This document shows positions 1 through 6,965 of a DNA stretch of 24,879 bases, one piece after another. The notes below the pieces were generated by a model that was not told the DNA's origin, ran no database searches, and was given only the letters and a program-made list of their open reading frames with translations. The translations under genes and the position numbers were made by a program. Origin of the DNA: Clostridium sp. CAG:451 (lineage in GTDB: Bacteria; Bacillota_I; Bacilli_A; RF39; UBA660); assembly GCA_000438295.1 (NCBI GenBank), contig FR901081.1, positions 1 through 24,879 on the forward strand, read 5' to 3'. Position 1 is the stretch's first letter. The number at the start of each line of letters is the position of its first letter.

Positions 1-602
1 CCTGTCTTACCATAAGCATTTATCTTTATACTAAATGATAAGTCTCCTCCATCTCCTTGGGGGTTATAACTTTCATCTACATACATTCTAAGACGATATT
101 TAGTAGAAAAACTTGTAGATGTTGAACCTTTAGCTAGACTCATCATATTAGCAGGTCTTCCGGTATATGTATTTTCTGTTGTATCAGCACTATATACTTT
201 AGGTGCCATTACCTCTTTCTCATTATTATTTTCATCTAGACTAGTTAAATATAACTTGATATATTTACCATCTATTTTCTTAGATGATGTTGTTACATCC
301 TCTGCTGCTATTTCCCAGTTGATGTTTTCTGTACCTTTGATTGTACCTTCTAAAGTAAAATCAAAGTACTCTCCTTCAGTTAATCTTACTTTTCCAGTCT
401 TATCAGTAGTTGGTAAGGCTCCTGTCATATTAATAACATTAGTAGACTCAGTATACTTCATAGTAATTGCACCTGTTGTAATAGTATTTTCCTTCTTACC
501 TAGTCCTGTAAACTTAAAAGCTGCATAACTGATTCCTACTATCATTAAAACTAGTATTAAGACAAGTCCTATTGATAATAGTAGTTGCTTTTTGTTGTTC
601 AT
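1..602 (-). CDS. SipW-type surface protein, copy A (3' end outside window)
   Basis: About 200 codons are visible, running off the left edge of the window. The ATG at 602 is chosen because GGAGG lies 12 nt upstream. The N-terminus is a basic MNNKKQ followed by a hydrophobic stretch (residues 7-23) ending in GISYAAF, which resembles the signal peptide and cleavage site of SipW-dependent (TasA/camelysin-like) secreted proteins. The mature part is Thr/Lys/Glu-rich with short beta-strand-like segments (EGEYFDFTLEGTIKGTENINW) and no catalytic motif, so a secreted or matrix-forming surface role is inferred. Nucleotides 322-547 are identical to 4476-4701 in copy B, and a third copy's tail lies at the right edge of the window. 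Family membership rests on the signal peptide and overall composition, so the exact function is unknown. Confidence 0.7.
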   Translation of the reverse strand, partial: MNNKKQLLLSIGLVLILVLMIVGISYAAFKFTGLGKKENTITTGAITMKYTESTNVINMTGALPTTDKTGKVRLTEGEYFDFTLEGTIKGTENINWEIAAEDVTTSSKKIDGKYIKLYLTSLDENNNEKEVMAPKVYSADTTENTYTGRPANMMSLAKGSTSTSFSTKYRLRMYVDESYNPQGDGGDLSFSIKINAYGKT

Positions 603-679
603 TTTTTCTTTCACTCCTCCTATTTTATTTACACTAAAAAACAGCATAGATTTTTCAGTATCTTTTTATAACTATCACG

Positions 680-724
680 AACCGTCAATATATCCCTGTT
701 TATAAGGGTTTGACGGTTTTTTTC
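680..724 (+). terminator. Hairpin terminator at the int end of the element
   Basis: AACCGTCAA (680-688) pairs with TTGACGGTT (710-718). CCCT/AGGG (694-697 and 704-707) extends the stem inside, and a run of seven T follows from 717. On the plus strand this has the form of an intrinsic terminator, which would stop transcripts entering int in antisense. It could also be part of the integrase arm or end structure. Confidence 0.6.
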
Positions 725-800
725 TTCTCGCAGGTCTACCGTGGAACTGGTCGTAATCCCTTATATTTTCACTCGAAAACGTTGTATAAATCGTTGTAAA

Positions 801-1994
801 TCATGCTACAAGGCTTCGCATTTCTCTGTTTGCTCCTGCCTCTGACGCATGAGCGTATAAGTCCAGCGTTATCGTTATGCTTGCATGTCCCATGATATAC
901 TGTAAATTCTTCGGGTTCATGTTCTTCTGTGCAAGCTGTGTGCAGAACGTATGTCTTAGGCTGTGGGGCGTTATCCTCGGCAACGGCGTTTTCTCATGAC
1001 TCTTGTTATACTTCTTTACAACGCCATTCAGTACCGATTTATAATTGCTCTCCTGCATAGGCTTTCCACTAGGGCTGATGAACAGAAAATTGTGGTAGCC
1101 GTCTATCTCCTTGAGTGTCGGCTTCTGCTTCCTTTTCAGCACCCTCTTAAAGGCTTTCTCTGTTTCCTCGCTCATAGGCACGTTGCGGAAACCGCTCTTT
1201 GTCTTTGGCTCTGCTATGTAGAAACCGTCCTTGTCCCTAAGTAACTGATGATTGATACGGATTGCATGGTTCTTGAAATCAATATCGCTCCTTGTCAGTC
1301 CGCACAGCTCCGAGATACGCAAGCCTGTTTTCAGCAGGATAAGCACATCATCATGATACTTCTGATAGGTTCTGTCCTGCTCCATGAAGTCTAACAATCT
1401 TGCTTCCTGTTCCTCGCTCAATGCGACTTTCGGCTTGCTGTCGTCCTCTATGACCTCGCTTAGCTGGAAATTAAAAGGGTTCTTCCTTACATAATCGTCC
1501 TCTATTGCCATGTGGAATGACGCTTTCAGGGAACGCTTGTAGTTATTGATTGTCTTGTAGGAAAAACCGTTCTCTTTCATTCTGACCGCCCATTCCTTAG
1601 CGTCTGACGGCTTTATGCTGTCTATGCTCCTTGCTCCCAGTTTGTCCTGTTCCAACGCTTCCATGAGGTATTTACGCCCCTGTTGGGTGCTTTTCTTCAC
1701 GTTCGGTCGTTGGGCGTTCTTTTTGGCGTATAGCTGGCACAAGGTCATCTTGCTTCCCTTTGTGTCGATACCGTCATATAAATCACGCTGTATGATACGC
1801 TCTTTTTCCCTTAGCGACAAGTCCTCACGCTTTCCTGCTGGTGTCTTGTCCGTAGGCAACAGCTTCCATGCGTAGACATACTTTGTTTTTCCCAGTGCGT
1901 CCACATATTTATAGGTGTACCTGCCGTCTTGTCTTTGGCTCTCTCCTCTGTATAAGATACGGTTTCTGTTATCCCGTCTTTTTGCTGATGACAT
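801..1994 (-). CDS. int: Tn916-type tyrosine recombinase (integrase)
   Basis: The protein has 397 residues, close to the roughly 405 of Tn916 Int. It catalyses site-specific integration and excision. An N-terminal arm-binding domain (about residues 10-75, with RQDGRYTYKYVDALGK) is followed by a SAM-like core-binding domain (about 85-180) and a catalytic domain with R225 (TGLRISE), K264/K266, H344 and R347 (HSLRH), H370 (GHAS) and the nucleophile Y380 (DLYAHAS). All catalytic residues are present and the frame is intact, so it may be active. The start at 1994 has AAGGAG about 10 nt upstream. It lies downstream of xis, separated by a large hairpin. Tn916-type integrases usually tolerate many AT-rich targets, which fits insertion at a protein gene rather than a tRNA. 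Confidence 0.95.
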   Translation of the reverse strand: MSSAKRRDNRNRILYRGESQRQDGRYTYKYVDALGKTKYVYAWKLLPTDKTPAGKREDLSLREKERIIQRDLYDGIDTKGSKMTLCQLYAKKNAQRPNVKKSTQQGRKYLMEALEQDKLGARSIDSIKPSDAKEWAVRMKENGFSYKTINNYKRSLKASFHMAIEDDYVRKNPFNFQLSEVIEDDSKPKVALSEEQEARLLDFMEQDRTYQKYHDDVLILLKTGLRISELCGLTRSDIDFKNHAIRINHQLLRDKDGFYIAEPKTKSGFRNVPMSEETEKAFKRVLKRKQKPTLKEIDGYHNFLFISPSGKPMQESNYKSVLNGVVKKYNKSHEKTPLPRITPHSLRHTFCTQLAQKNMNPKNLQYIMGHASITITLDLYAHASEAGANREMRSLVA

Positions 1995-2020
1995 TCTTTC
2001 TTAACTCCTTTCAAAGTAAG

Positions 2021-2073
2021 AAAGAGCCTTGCTGTAACGACTTATACACATCTTATCACACACAAGGCTCTTT
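2021..2073 (-). promoter_or_regulatory. Long hairpin between xis and int
   Basis: AAAGAGCCTTG (2021-2031) is perfectly complementary to CAAGGCTCTTT (2063-2073), giving an 11-bp stem with a 31-nt loop in the xis-int leader. On the minus strand the stem is followed by TTTCTTAC, a weak U-tract just before the int ribosome binding site. It could attenuate int transcription or protect the RNA. The regulatory role is inferred. Confidence 0.5.
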
Positions 2074-2077
2074 TTCA

Positions 2078-2278
2078 CTAGATTTGTTCCAATCGGTCTA
2101 TGACTTTTTCAAATTTCTTTTTCTTGATGAGCATACGGTTTCCGTTCATCACAACACATTCCTCTTTGTATTCGTTGGCAAGCTGGCGGAGCTTGTTCTC
2201 CCCGATACGGAAATAACTGGACGCTTCCTCTATCGTCATGAGGTATCTTTCCCATAACGGCATACTTAAATCGTGCAT
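2078..2278 (-). CDS. xis: Excisionase, Tn916 Xis family
   Basis: This is a 66-residue protein, nearly the length of Tn916 Xis (67). The core [20 protein letters not shown], followed by a [18 protein letters not shown] tail, closely matches the winged-helix MerR-like fold of that family. The tail has the basic wing (KKKK) expected to contact DNA. Xis bends DNA at the element ends and pushes Int toward excision. The ATG at 2278 has AAAGGAGG 10 nt upstream. It is co-oriented with int (83-nt gap) and appears to be the first gene of the recombination module. Confidence 0.93.
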   Translation of the reverse strand: MHDLSMPLWERYLMTIEEASSYFRIGENKLRQLANEYKEECVVMNGNRMLIKKKKFEKVIDRLEQI

Positions 2279-2683
2279 AGATATGACACCTCCTTTCCTC
2301 GTAGTTTTGAAGCGGTCAGACGGCTTGTGTCAAAGCCCACAGGGATTGCACCTCTGCATGGTTCTCATGTAGCCGTACCCATTGCGTGCGACGCTCTGAA
2401 CGCTCAAGCTGTGGCTGTACGGGAGTATCATTATCAGACGGGACAGGTCATGACTGGAAAAGGGGACAAGCCTTTTCTATGAACACAGACATTTCTCGCT
2501 CGCTTACAGGGCAGGAAATAAGGTCGTGGCGTGTCTGCTCCAACGGCTCGCTGTCCGTCTAACGTATCTGACCGCTTTATTCACTTATCAAAGAACGCTT
2601 GAAAGAAGAAATCTCCCCTACACCATTAATACAAATAGAAAGGTGCATTTTGGCAAAAATCGCTTTGCTTTCTTCCTTTCACA
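2279..2683. other. Intergenic DNA between xis and the repeat array
   Basis: This is GC-rich element DNA without a gene I can support. The only longer open frame (plus strand, 2273-2482, containing PLHGSHVAVPIACDALNAQA) lacks a credible ribosome binding site because it starts inside the xis leader. It may be a coding remnant of a larger ancestral element. The xis ribosome binding site lies at 2289-2295. A promoter for xis is likely here, but I could not identify one confidently. Confidence 0.4.
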
Positions 2684-3029
2684 CCATATAGGGACAGCAA
2701 AGTGCTGTTTGCTAAGTTGATTGATAAAAAAATTTCACTTTTTTCCTCTTTCACTCCATATCAGTCCGCTAAAAGACGATTTGTTGCAAAAATGCTTTGC
2801 TTTTTTCCCTTTCACTACATATAGGGACAGGAAACGGCGTTTTGATTCCATTTTTGAAAAGAAATTTCTCTTTCTACTCCATATAGGGACAACAACATGC
2901 GATTTAATGACTAAATCCAGAAATTTTTTTATCTTTCTTCTTCCACACCATATCTGTCCAGCAAGTAGCTGTTTGTTAAGCTGGAAGCGAAAAAAATCAA
3001 GATTTCTTCTTTCTATCCCATATCTGTCC
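2684..3029. repeat. Six degenerate 61-72 bp direct repeats with an orientation-switching core
   Basis: A recurring unit contains a pyrimidine-rich stretch (TTTC...TTTC), then CACNCCATAT, then either AGGGACA or CTGTCC/CAGTCC, then a T-rich spacer. Cores start at 2684, 2756, 2817, 2879, 2948 and 3018, giving spacings of 72, 61, 62, 69 and 70. Cores 1, 3 and 4 read CATATAGGGACA. Cores 5 and 6 read CATATCTGTCC and core 2 CATATCAGTCC, so the GGACAG/CTGTCC half appears in both orientations. The units are too divergent for CRISPR and not coding. They may be binding sites (iterons or Xis/Int arm-like sites) for an element protein. Function is inferred only from position and periodicity. Confidence 0.7.
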
Positions 3030-3079
3030 GCTGACCGCCCAAATAATGACTGTTTGCGGAAATTTCTTGAAAATATTTT

Positions 3080-3117
3080 CCAATCAAAAATACCGCTATT
3101 CCTTAGAAACAGCGGTA
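3080..3117 (-). terminator. Intrinsic terminator of mobT
   Basis: On the minus strand TACCGCT and AGCGGTA (3111-3117 and 3091-3097) form a stem with a 13-nt loop, followed by TTTTTGATTG. It lies directly after the mobT stop codon and separates mobT transcription from the repeat array and xis. Confidence 0.8.
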
Positions 3118-4248
3118 TCAGCCTATAATCACATCGGATATGTCGGTTGTCATTTGCTTGATTTTCAATTCCTGTTTGTCTGTCAATCTCGTCTGCCTGT
3201 CGATTGCTTCCAAGTAGTTCGCCCCCGTTTCCTTTTCAATCTCCTTTATCATCAGCAGAGAGGGCATGACCTGCCGTTCCAGCCAGCGTATCGTCTTATC
3301 CATGTTGACGGCAACAGGTGTCATGATGAACGGGAGGGAAGCGGTCATATTCTCAATGAATATATCCCACAGGATATAGTCGGGAAAGTCCACTTGCATG
3401 AGGACAAGGCTTGCAATGGTCTGTTCGGGATTTCTTGAAAAAATAAGTTCTTCCACCGCCTGTCCTGCCTTTTCATTTTTTAGTCGGATTTCAAGACGGT
3501 TCTTGATGTCGGTCTGTATGCCTTTGTTCCTCTGCTCTTTTTCTTTCTCGTACAGGCAGAAGTAGATAGGGCTGTTCTTTGAACCGATATAAAAGGTCTT
3601 TGCGGTATCTCCCTTTGCCCCCGACAGTTTTCCACTGTCCACGCCCTCATATTTCCTTGAGCGTTTCCATACCTTATCGGCGTAATAGCGTTCTCTTAGG
3701 ATTTCTATATCCAGCAGTCCGCCCATATCATTGACAGCCAAGTCAAGACGCTTAAAGATACCCTCATAGTCCATACAACGGCTCAAAAAGTGATACCAGC
3801 CTGTTTTCCTTGCCTGTAGGACGTGTTCCAAGTGCCGACAGCCCATGCCCTTTAATTCCAGTAAAACGCCCATAGAAGCGTCTTTGGAAGCGGTAACAAT
3901 AATCTCGCCATAGCGGTATAGTTCTTCATAGCCGAACAGCCCGTAATCTTCATGGATAAAGTATTCAGCTTTCATAGCTAGCACGTTTTTGATAATCTCC
4001 AATGCGTCCGTAGTAGGGAAGCGGACACGCAGATAATCAATATTCAGCGTAAAAGGCTGTGTGCATTTGCAGTAGTCCAGATAATGCAGGAGCGTATGCT
4101 TCATTTCTTTGCTGGCTCTTGTTTTCCCGTTCTCAATCTCATTCAGGTTTTGCCTGCTGATGTGCAGTTCCTTTGCCAGTCTGCTTTGGGAATAACCGCA
4201 GGCGTTCCGTTTTGTTTTCAATGCTTCGATAAATTCCATGTCATTCAT
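3118..4248 (-). CDS. mobT: MobT/Orf20-type relaxase with N-terminal HTH (Rep_trans family)
   Basis: This is a 376-residue protein. Residues 1-60 form an XRE/Cro-like helix-turn-helix (LKTKRNACGYSQSRLAKELH then RQNLNEIENGK). The rest matches the rolling-circle initiator (Rep_trans) family represented by Tn916 Orf20 and ICEBs1 NicK, with the conserved KRLDLAVND segment and the later NRLEIRLKNEKA segment. Such proteins nick one strand at oriT to start mobilization and may also support rolling-circle replication. The ATG at 4248 is preferred over 4254 because GGAGG then sits 7 nt upstream. A matching oriT hairpin lies about 190 nt upstream. The stop of the chimeric copy-B frame overlaps this start, so it could be translationally coupled to host transcription. 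The frame is intact. Confidence 0.88.
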   Translation of the reverse strand: MNDMEFIEALKTKRNACGYSQSRLAKELHISRQNLNEIENGKTRASKEMKHTLLHYLDYCKCTQPFTLNIDYLRVRFPTTDALEIIKNVLAMKAEYFIHEDYGLFGYEELYRYGEIIVTASKDASMGVLLELKGMGCRHLEHVLQARKTGWYHFLSRCMDYEGIFKRLDLAVNDMGGLLDIEILRERYYADKVWKRSRKYEGVDSGKLSGAKGDTAKTFYIGSKNSPIYFCLYEKEKEQRNKGIQTDIKNRLEIRLKNEKAGQAVEELIFSRNPEQTIASLVLMQVDFPDYILWDIFIENMTASLPFIMTPVAVNMDKTIRWLERQVMPSLLMIKEIEKETGANYLEAIDRQTRLTDKQELKIKQMTTDISDVIIG

Positions 4249-4756
4249 GTTCATTCCTCCAATCAAAAAAGGCATACGCCCATAGGAGCATACACCTTGT
4301 ATTTTTTGCTTCCGATATGCTGTTTTCGACCTGTCGGGTAGAAATGACAGGGTGTGAAGTGCAGTAAGTTCTTATAACTTCGTACATCGTTTCATATCGG
4401 GATTTTTGTAATTGTTTTGTGCCTTGTTTCTTGTAATAGTACCCCCCTGTTAGATAACGGGGGCTTTGTAAGGCTATGTTTTCTGTACCTTTGATTGTAC
4501 CTTCTAAAGTAAAATCAAAGTACTCTCCTTCAGTTAATCTTACTTTTCCAGTCTTATCAGTAGTTGGTAAGGCTCCTGTCATATTAATAACATTAGTAGA
4601 CTCAGTATACTTCATAGTAATTGCACCTGTTGTAATAGTATTTTCCTTCTTACCTAGTCCTGTAAACTTAAAAGCTGCATAACTGATTCCTACTATCATT
4701 AGAACTAGTACTAAGACAAGTCCTATCGTTAATAGTAATTGCCTCTTCTTTTCCAT
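4241..4756 (-). pseudogene. SipW-type surface protein copy B, truncated and fused to the element
   Basis: The host-derived part is 4476-4756. It starts at the ATG at 4756 (GGAG about 11 nt upstream), encodes MEKKRQLLLTIGLVL and the same GISYAAF signal-peptide end, and continues to KGTENI. After codon 93 the homology to copy A stops abruptly. The frame then runs 235 nt into the element through the oriT (ALQSPRYLTGG and onward) and ends with TGA at 4241-4243, overlapping the mobT start. The whole 171-residue product keeps a secretion signal but lacks the mature C-terminal part, so it is likely non-functional. It lies 72 nt downstream of the S51 peptidase gene on the same strand and may be read from its own promoter. 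Confidence 0.85.
4441..4464 (-). other. oriT: Putative oriT (GC-rich nic-site hairpin)
   Basis: C-run and G-run arms (4442-4447 and 4459-4463) flank TGTTAGATAA. On the minus strand this reads CCCCCG, TTATCTAACA, GGGGGGTA, which strongly resembles the Tn916 oriT and the ICEBs1 nic-site inverted repeat (CTAACAGGGGGG). It lies upstream of a MobT-type relaxase, as in those elements. On the plus strand it is followed by only three T, so it is a poor terminator. The element-host junction is only about 11 nt away, at 4475/4476. Confidence 0.8.
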
Positions 4757-4828
4757 TTTTTCTTTCACTCCTTCTTTCTATTTAAGATAATTACCTTACC
4801 CTATATGCTTATATTAACAAAAAAATGG

Positions 4829-5536
4829 TTAATTAACAAGAAGAATATCCCCTTTATAACCATCTTTACTATAATAGACAAGATAAGCATTAGAATTATT
4901 TTTACTACTAATAAAACTAATATCATTATCTATACTTATTAAGGCTGTACCATTATCTAAAGCATAAACTTTCTTATCAGTATTAACTAAATCTTCTTTT
5001 AACTCTTTCTTTTTAGAAATATCATTATAATGGGGACAAATTGCTATATCTATAAAGTTTAATCCCTCTATAAATGTATATTTATCAGCTTCATCTCTTA
5101 ACATTAAGGAATCAGAATACCCTTCTTTAGAAAGCATTATAGCACCTGCTGACATTCCTACAAGAACAGTACCACTATCATATGCATTCTTTAATAAAGA
5201 TACTAAATCATATTCTTTTAAATCATTTACTAATTTGATAGTATCTCCTCCACAAAAATAGATAATATCAGCATCAGTTATTTTCTTTTCTACTATATCC
5301 CTATTATTTAAGATATTTTTCTTCTTTAGATAGGCACAAGTACATCCTAAGTCTTTATAAATCTTTTTCATTGTATCATAATAAGAATCAGAAAAAGAAC
5401 TAGCTAGTCCTATAAATAAAAAATTAGGATTAGCTTTATTAGTAAGTTCTACTATCTTTCTATCAATTACATCAGTCTCATAAGAGGTATTACCTCTACC
5501 AACATCTCCTCCACCAATAAGTACTAATTTTTTCAT
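4829..5536 (-). CDS. Peptidase S51 family protein (dipeptidase E/cyanophycinase-like)
   Basis: The protein has 235 residues, the usual length for peptidase E-type enzymes. It begins with the Rossmann-like MKKLVLIGGGDVG. The nucleophile elbow GMSAGA places the catalytic Ser at 129, and CPHYND supplies the probable catalytic His169. The YFCGGDTIKLV segment is typical of the family. The cytoplasmic function would be hydrolysis of short Asp-containing or related peptides, but the substrate cannot be read from the sequence. Its ATG overlaps the stop of the membrane-protein gene by 4 bp, so it is translationally coupled in an operon with an AAA+ ATPase. The codon use and AT-richness match the host. 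Confidence 0.85.
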   Translation of the reverse strand: MKKLVLIGGGDVGRGNTSYETDVIDRKIVELTNKANPNFLFIGLASSFSDSYYDTMKKIYKDLGCTCAYLKKKNILNNRDIVEKKITDADIIYFCGGDTIKLVNDLKEYDLVSLLKNAYDSGTVLVGMSAGAIMLSKEGYSDSLMLRDEADKYTFIEGLNFIDIAICPHYNDISKKKELKEDLVNTDKKVYALDNGTALISIDNDISFISSKNNSNAYLVYYSKDGYKGDILLVN

Positions 5537-5934
5537 TTCTTATCACCTTCATCCATCAAGTATAGTACTACTGTATTTAAAGTTATTCCTATCATTACTA
5601 ATCCAATCAATATAAAATTCATCCTACAGTAATCTAAACTTATTGTATATAACTCTTTTAAAGCTAATCTACTATCAAAGATAGTTCTATAGCAAACAAC
5701 AGCTAGATAGATAGCTAAAGCTATTATTATTAAATTATAACTCTTAGTCTTAATATATATTTCTTTTTTAGAAAACATAGAAAACAAAGTTATAGCAACA
5801 AATAAGAATAAAGTTACTAAGAAGAATATTCCTGTCTTACCACTCTTTATAATAATGGGTAGTAAATAAATAGTTATAACTAAATATAATATAAAGGAAA
5901 CTATCCTAAGATAATATATTGTTTTATTAAGCAT
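5533..5934 (-). CDS. Small four-helix membrane protein, unknown function
   Basis: This is a 133-residue protein that I do not recognise. Four hydrophobic segments are visible: about residues 9-27 (IVSFILYLVITIYLL), 33-53 (TGIFFLVTLFLFVAITLF), 66-83 (LIIIALAIYLAVVCY) and 106-127 (MNFILIGLVMIGITL). Short charged loops lie between them, and the C-terminus is acidic/basic (MDEGDKK). The ATG at 5934 is chosen because AGAGGA lies 7 nt upstream; a TTG two codons earlier is less likely. It overlaps the ATPase gene by 8 bp and the peptidase gene by 4 bp, so the three are almost certainly made together. A membrane anchor or partner for the ATPase or peptidase is only an inference. Confidence 0.75.
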   Translation of the reverse strand: MLNKTIYYLRIVSFILYLVITIYLLPIIIKSGKTGIFFLVTLFLFVAITLFSMFSKKEIYIKTKSYNLIIIALAIYLAVVCYRTIFDSRLALKELYTISLDYCRMNFILIGLVMIGITLNTVVLYLMDEGDKK

Positions 5935-6856
5935 TATCAAGTCCTCTATCTATACCATCTTCTATTTCTTGTTTAAACTCTTTTTCAAATCTAGGTATTT
6001 CTTTTTTTATAACATCAGAATAAACGTTTTTAGTATTTAATATAGCTTTTTTTACATCAAAGATATTTACATCTTTTCGGTTATTATAAAGAGCAAAAGA
6101 AAATGCTTGTTGAAGAATAGCTAAGGTTACATCTGGATATCTTGCTCCTGTTTCATAAACTCTTCTATACTCACTAGTAAGGTCTGTTAAAAAAGCCATT
6201 ATCTTTTCTTTAACATAAGGATCATACATTAAAGTTGCTCCTGTTTTCTTTTCTATTTTAGGTAAAGTTCCCATACAAATAGCTATAGTTTCTTCTCTTG
6301 TTGGTTCTTTTACTTCTACTCTTTGAAAACGTCTAACAAAGGCTTTATCTCTTAAGATATATTGTTCATATTCTTCAGTAGTTGTTGCTCCTATTACTTT
6401 TATATCTCCTCTATCTAGTCCTGGTTTAAACATATTAGCAAAGTCAAGTGCTTCTCCTTTAGTACCCATAAGAGTATGAATTTCATCTATAAAAAGGATT
6501 AAGTTATGATAGTTTTTTAATTCATCTAGAAGTATTTGTATTTTACTCTCACCAGTATCCGGATCCATTCCAAGTAAAGCTGACGTATTTACCTTTATAA
6601 CTTGATAAGTCTTTAGGGCATCTGGTACATTACCTATTTGAATACGATAAGCAAATCCTTCAACGATAGCAGTTTTACCAACACCAGGTTTACCAATTAA
6701 AATGGCTGATTTCTCTGGCGTTAAAAGAATAAGTGCTAATTGCTTAATTTCTTCTTCTCTTCCAATAGCTGGATTGGTGATATATTCTTTCTCAGTAAAG
6801 TTTTCTCCATAACTTTTTAAAATACTTATCTTACTTTTTCTTATTTCATCATTCAT
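5927..6856 (-). CDS. Single-ring AAA+ ATPase resembling the first ClpB/ClpC nucleotide-binding domain
   Basis: This is a 309-residue protein. Walker A GKPGVGKT (55-62), Walker B LILFIDEIHTL (119-129) with catalytic Glu, sensor-1 VIGATTTEEY (154-163) and an arginine-finger-like KAFVRRFQ (171-178) are all present. The best resemblance is the D1 ring of Clp/Hsp100 chaperones, but there is no N-domain, M-domain or second ring, and ClpB D1 is normally part of an approximately 850-residue protein. The ribosome binding site AAAGGGG is 8 nt before the ATG. First gene of an overlapping operon with a membrane protein and an S51 peptidase. It probably remodels or unfolds proteins; the substrate is unknown. 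It looks intact at both ends, so it is a stand-alone family rather than a fragment. Confidence 0.85.
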   Translation of the reverse strand: MNDEIRKSKISILKSYGENFTEKEYITNPAIGREEEIKQLALILLTPEKSAILIGKPGVGKTAIVEGFAYRIQIGNVPDALKTYQVIKVNTSALLGMDPDTGESKIQILLDELKNYHNLILFIDEIHTLMGTKGEALDFANMFKPGLDRGDIKVIGATTTEEYEQYILRDKAFVRRFQRVEVKEPTREETIAICMGTLPKIEKKTGATLMYDPYVKEKIMAFLTDLTSEYRRVYETGARYPDVTLAILQQAFSFALYNNRKDVNIFDVKKAILNTKNVYSDVIKKEIPRFEKEFKQEIEDGIDRGLDNA

Positions 6857-6910
6857 AAGGAATCCCCTTTCGTTTCTATTAAAAGTATATCAAAAAAAAG
6901 AATATTAGTC

Positions 6911-6939
6911 TTGACTTTTTTAATTTTTTTTAGTATAAT
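6911..6939 (+). promoter_or_regulatory. Sigma-A-type promoter of the thioester adhesin
   Basis: TTGACT (6911-6916) is followed after exactly 17 nt by TATAAT (6934-6939). The spacer is nearly all T, and the ribosome binding site GAGGGGG is at 6952-6958. This predicts a short leader of about 20 nt. Confidence 0.85.
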
Positions 6940-6965
6940 ATACAGACAAATGAGGGGGTATAAAT

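Larger units (their letters stand above)
621..4474. mobile_element. Tn916-type mini integrative mobilizable element (int-xis-repeats-mobT-oriT)
   Basis: This block has clearly higher GC and different codon use from its AT-rich surroundings. It carries, in order, a Tn916-type integrase, an excisionase, a repeat region, a MobT/Orf20-like relaxase and a GC-rich oriT hairpin, all coding on the minus strand. No resistance, type IV secretion or coupling-protein gene is present, so if functional it would depend on a helper conjugative element. The oriT-side boundary is sharp: homology to copy A begins at 4476. The int-side boundary is not resolved. It lies between 620, where upstream sequences of copies A and B stop matching, and the 680-718 hairpin. 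Elements of this type are known as MobT-family IMEs. The alternative is a remnant of a larger Tn916-like ICE deleted up to oriT. Confidence 0.8.

Noticed and set aside
2684..3029. Possible CRISPR array
   Set aside because: Units are only partly conserved, spacing varies from 61 to 72 bp, the conserved core is about 12 bp and no cas gene is nearby.
2273..3128. Plus-strand open frames between xis and mobT as genes
   Set aside because: They have no ribosome binding sites, overlap the repeats and have abnormal composition (Phe/Leu-rich strings from T-tracts).
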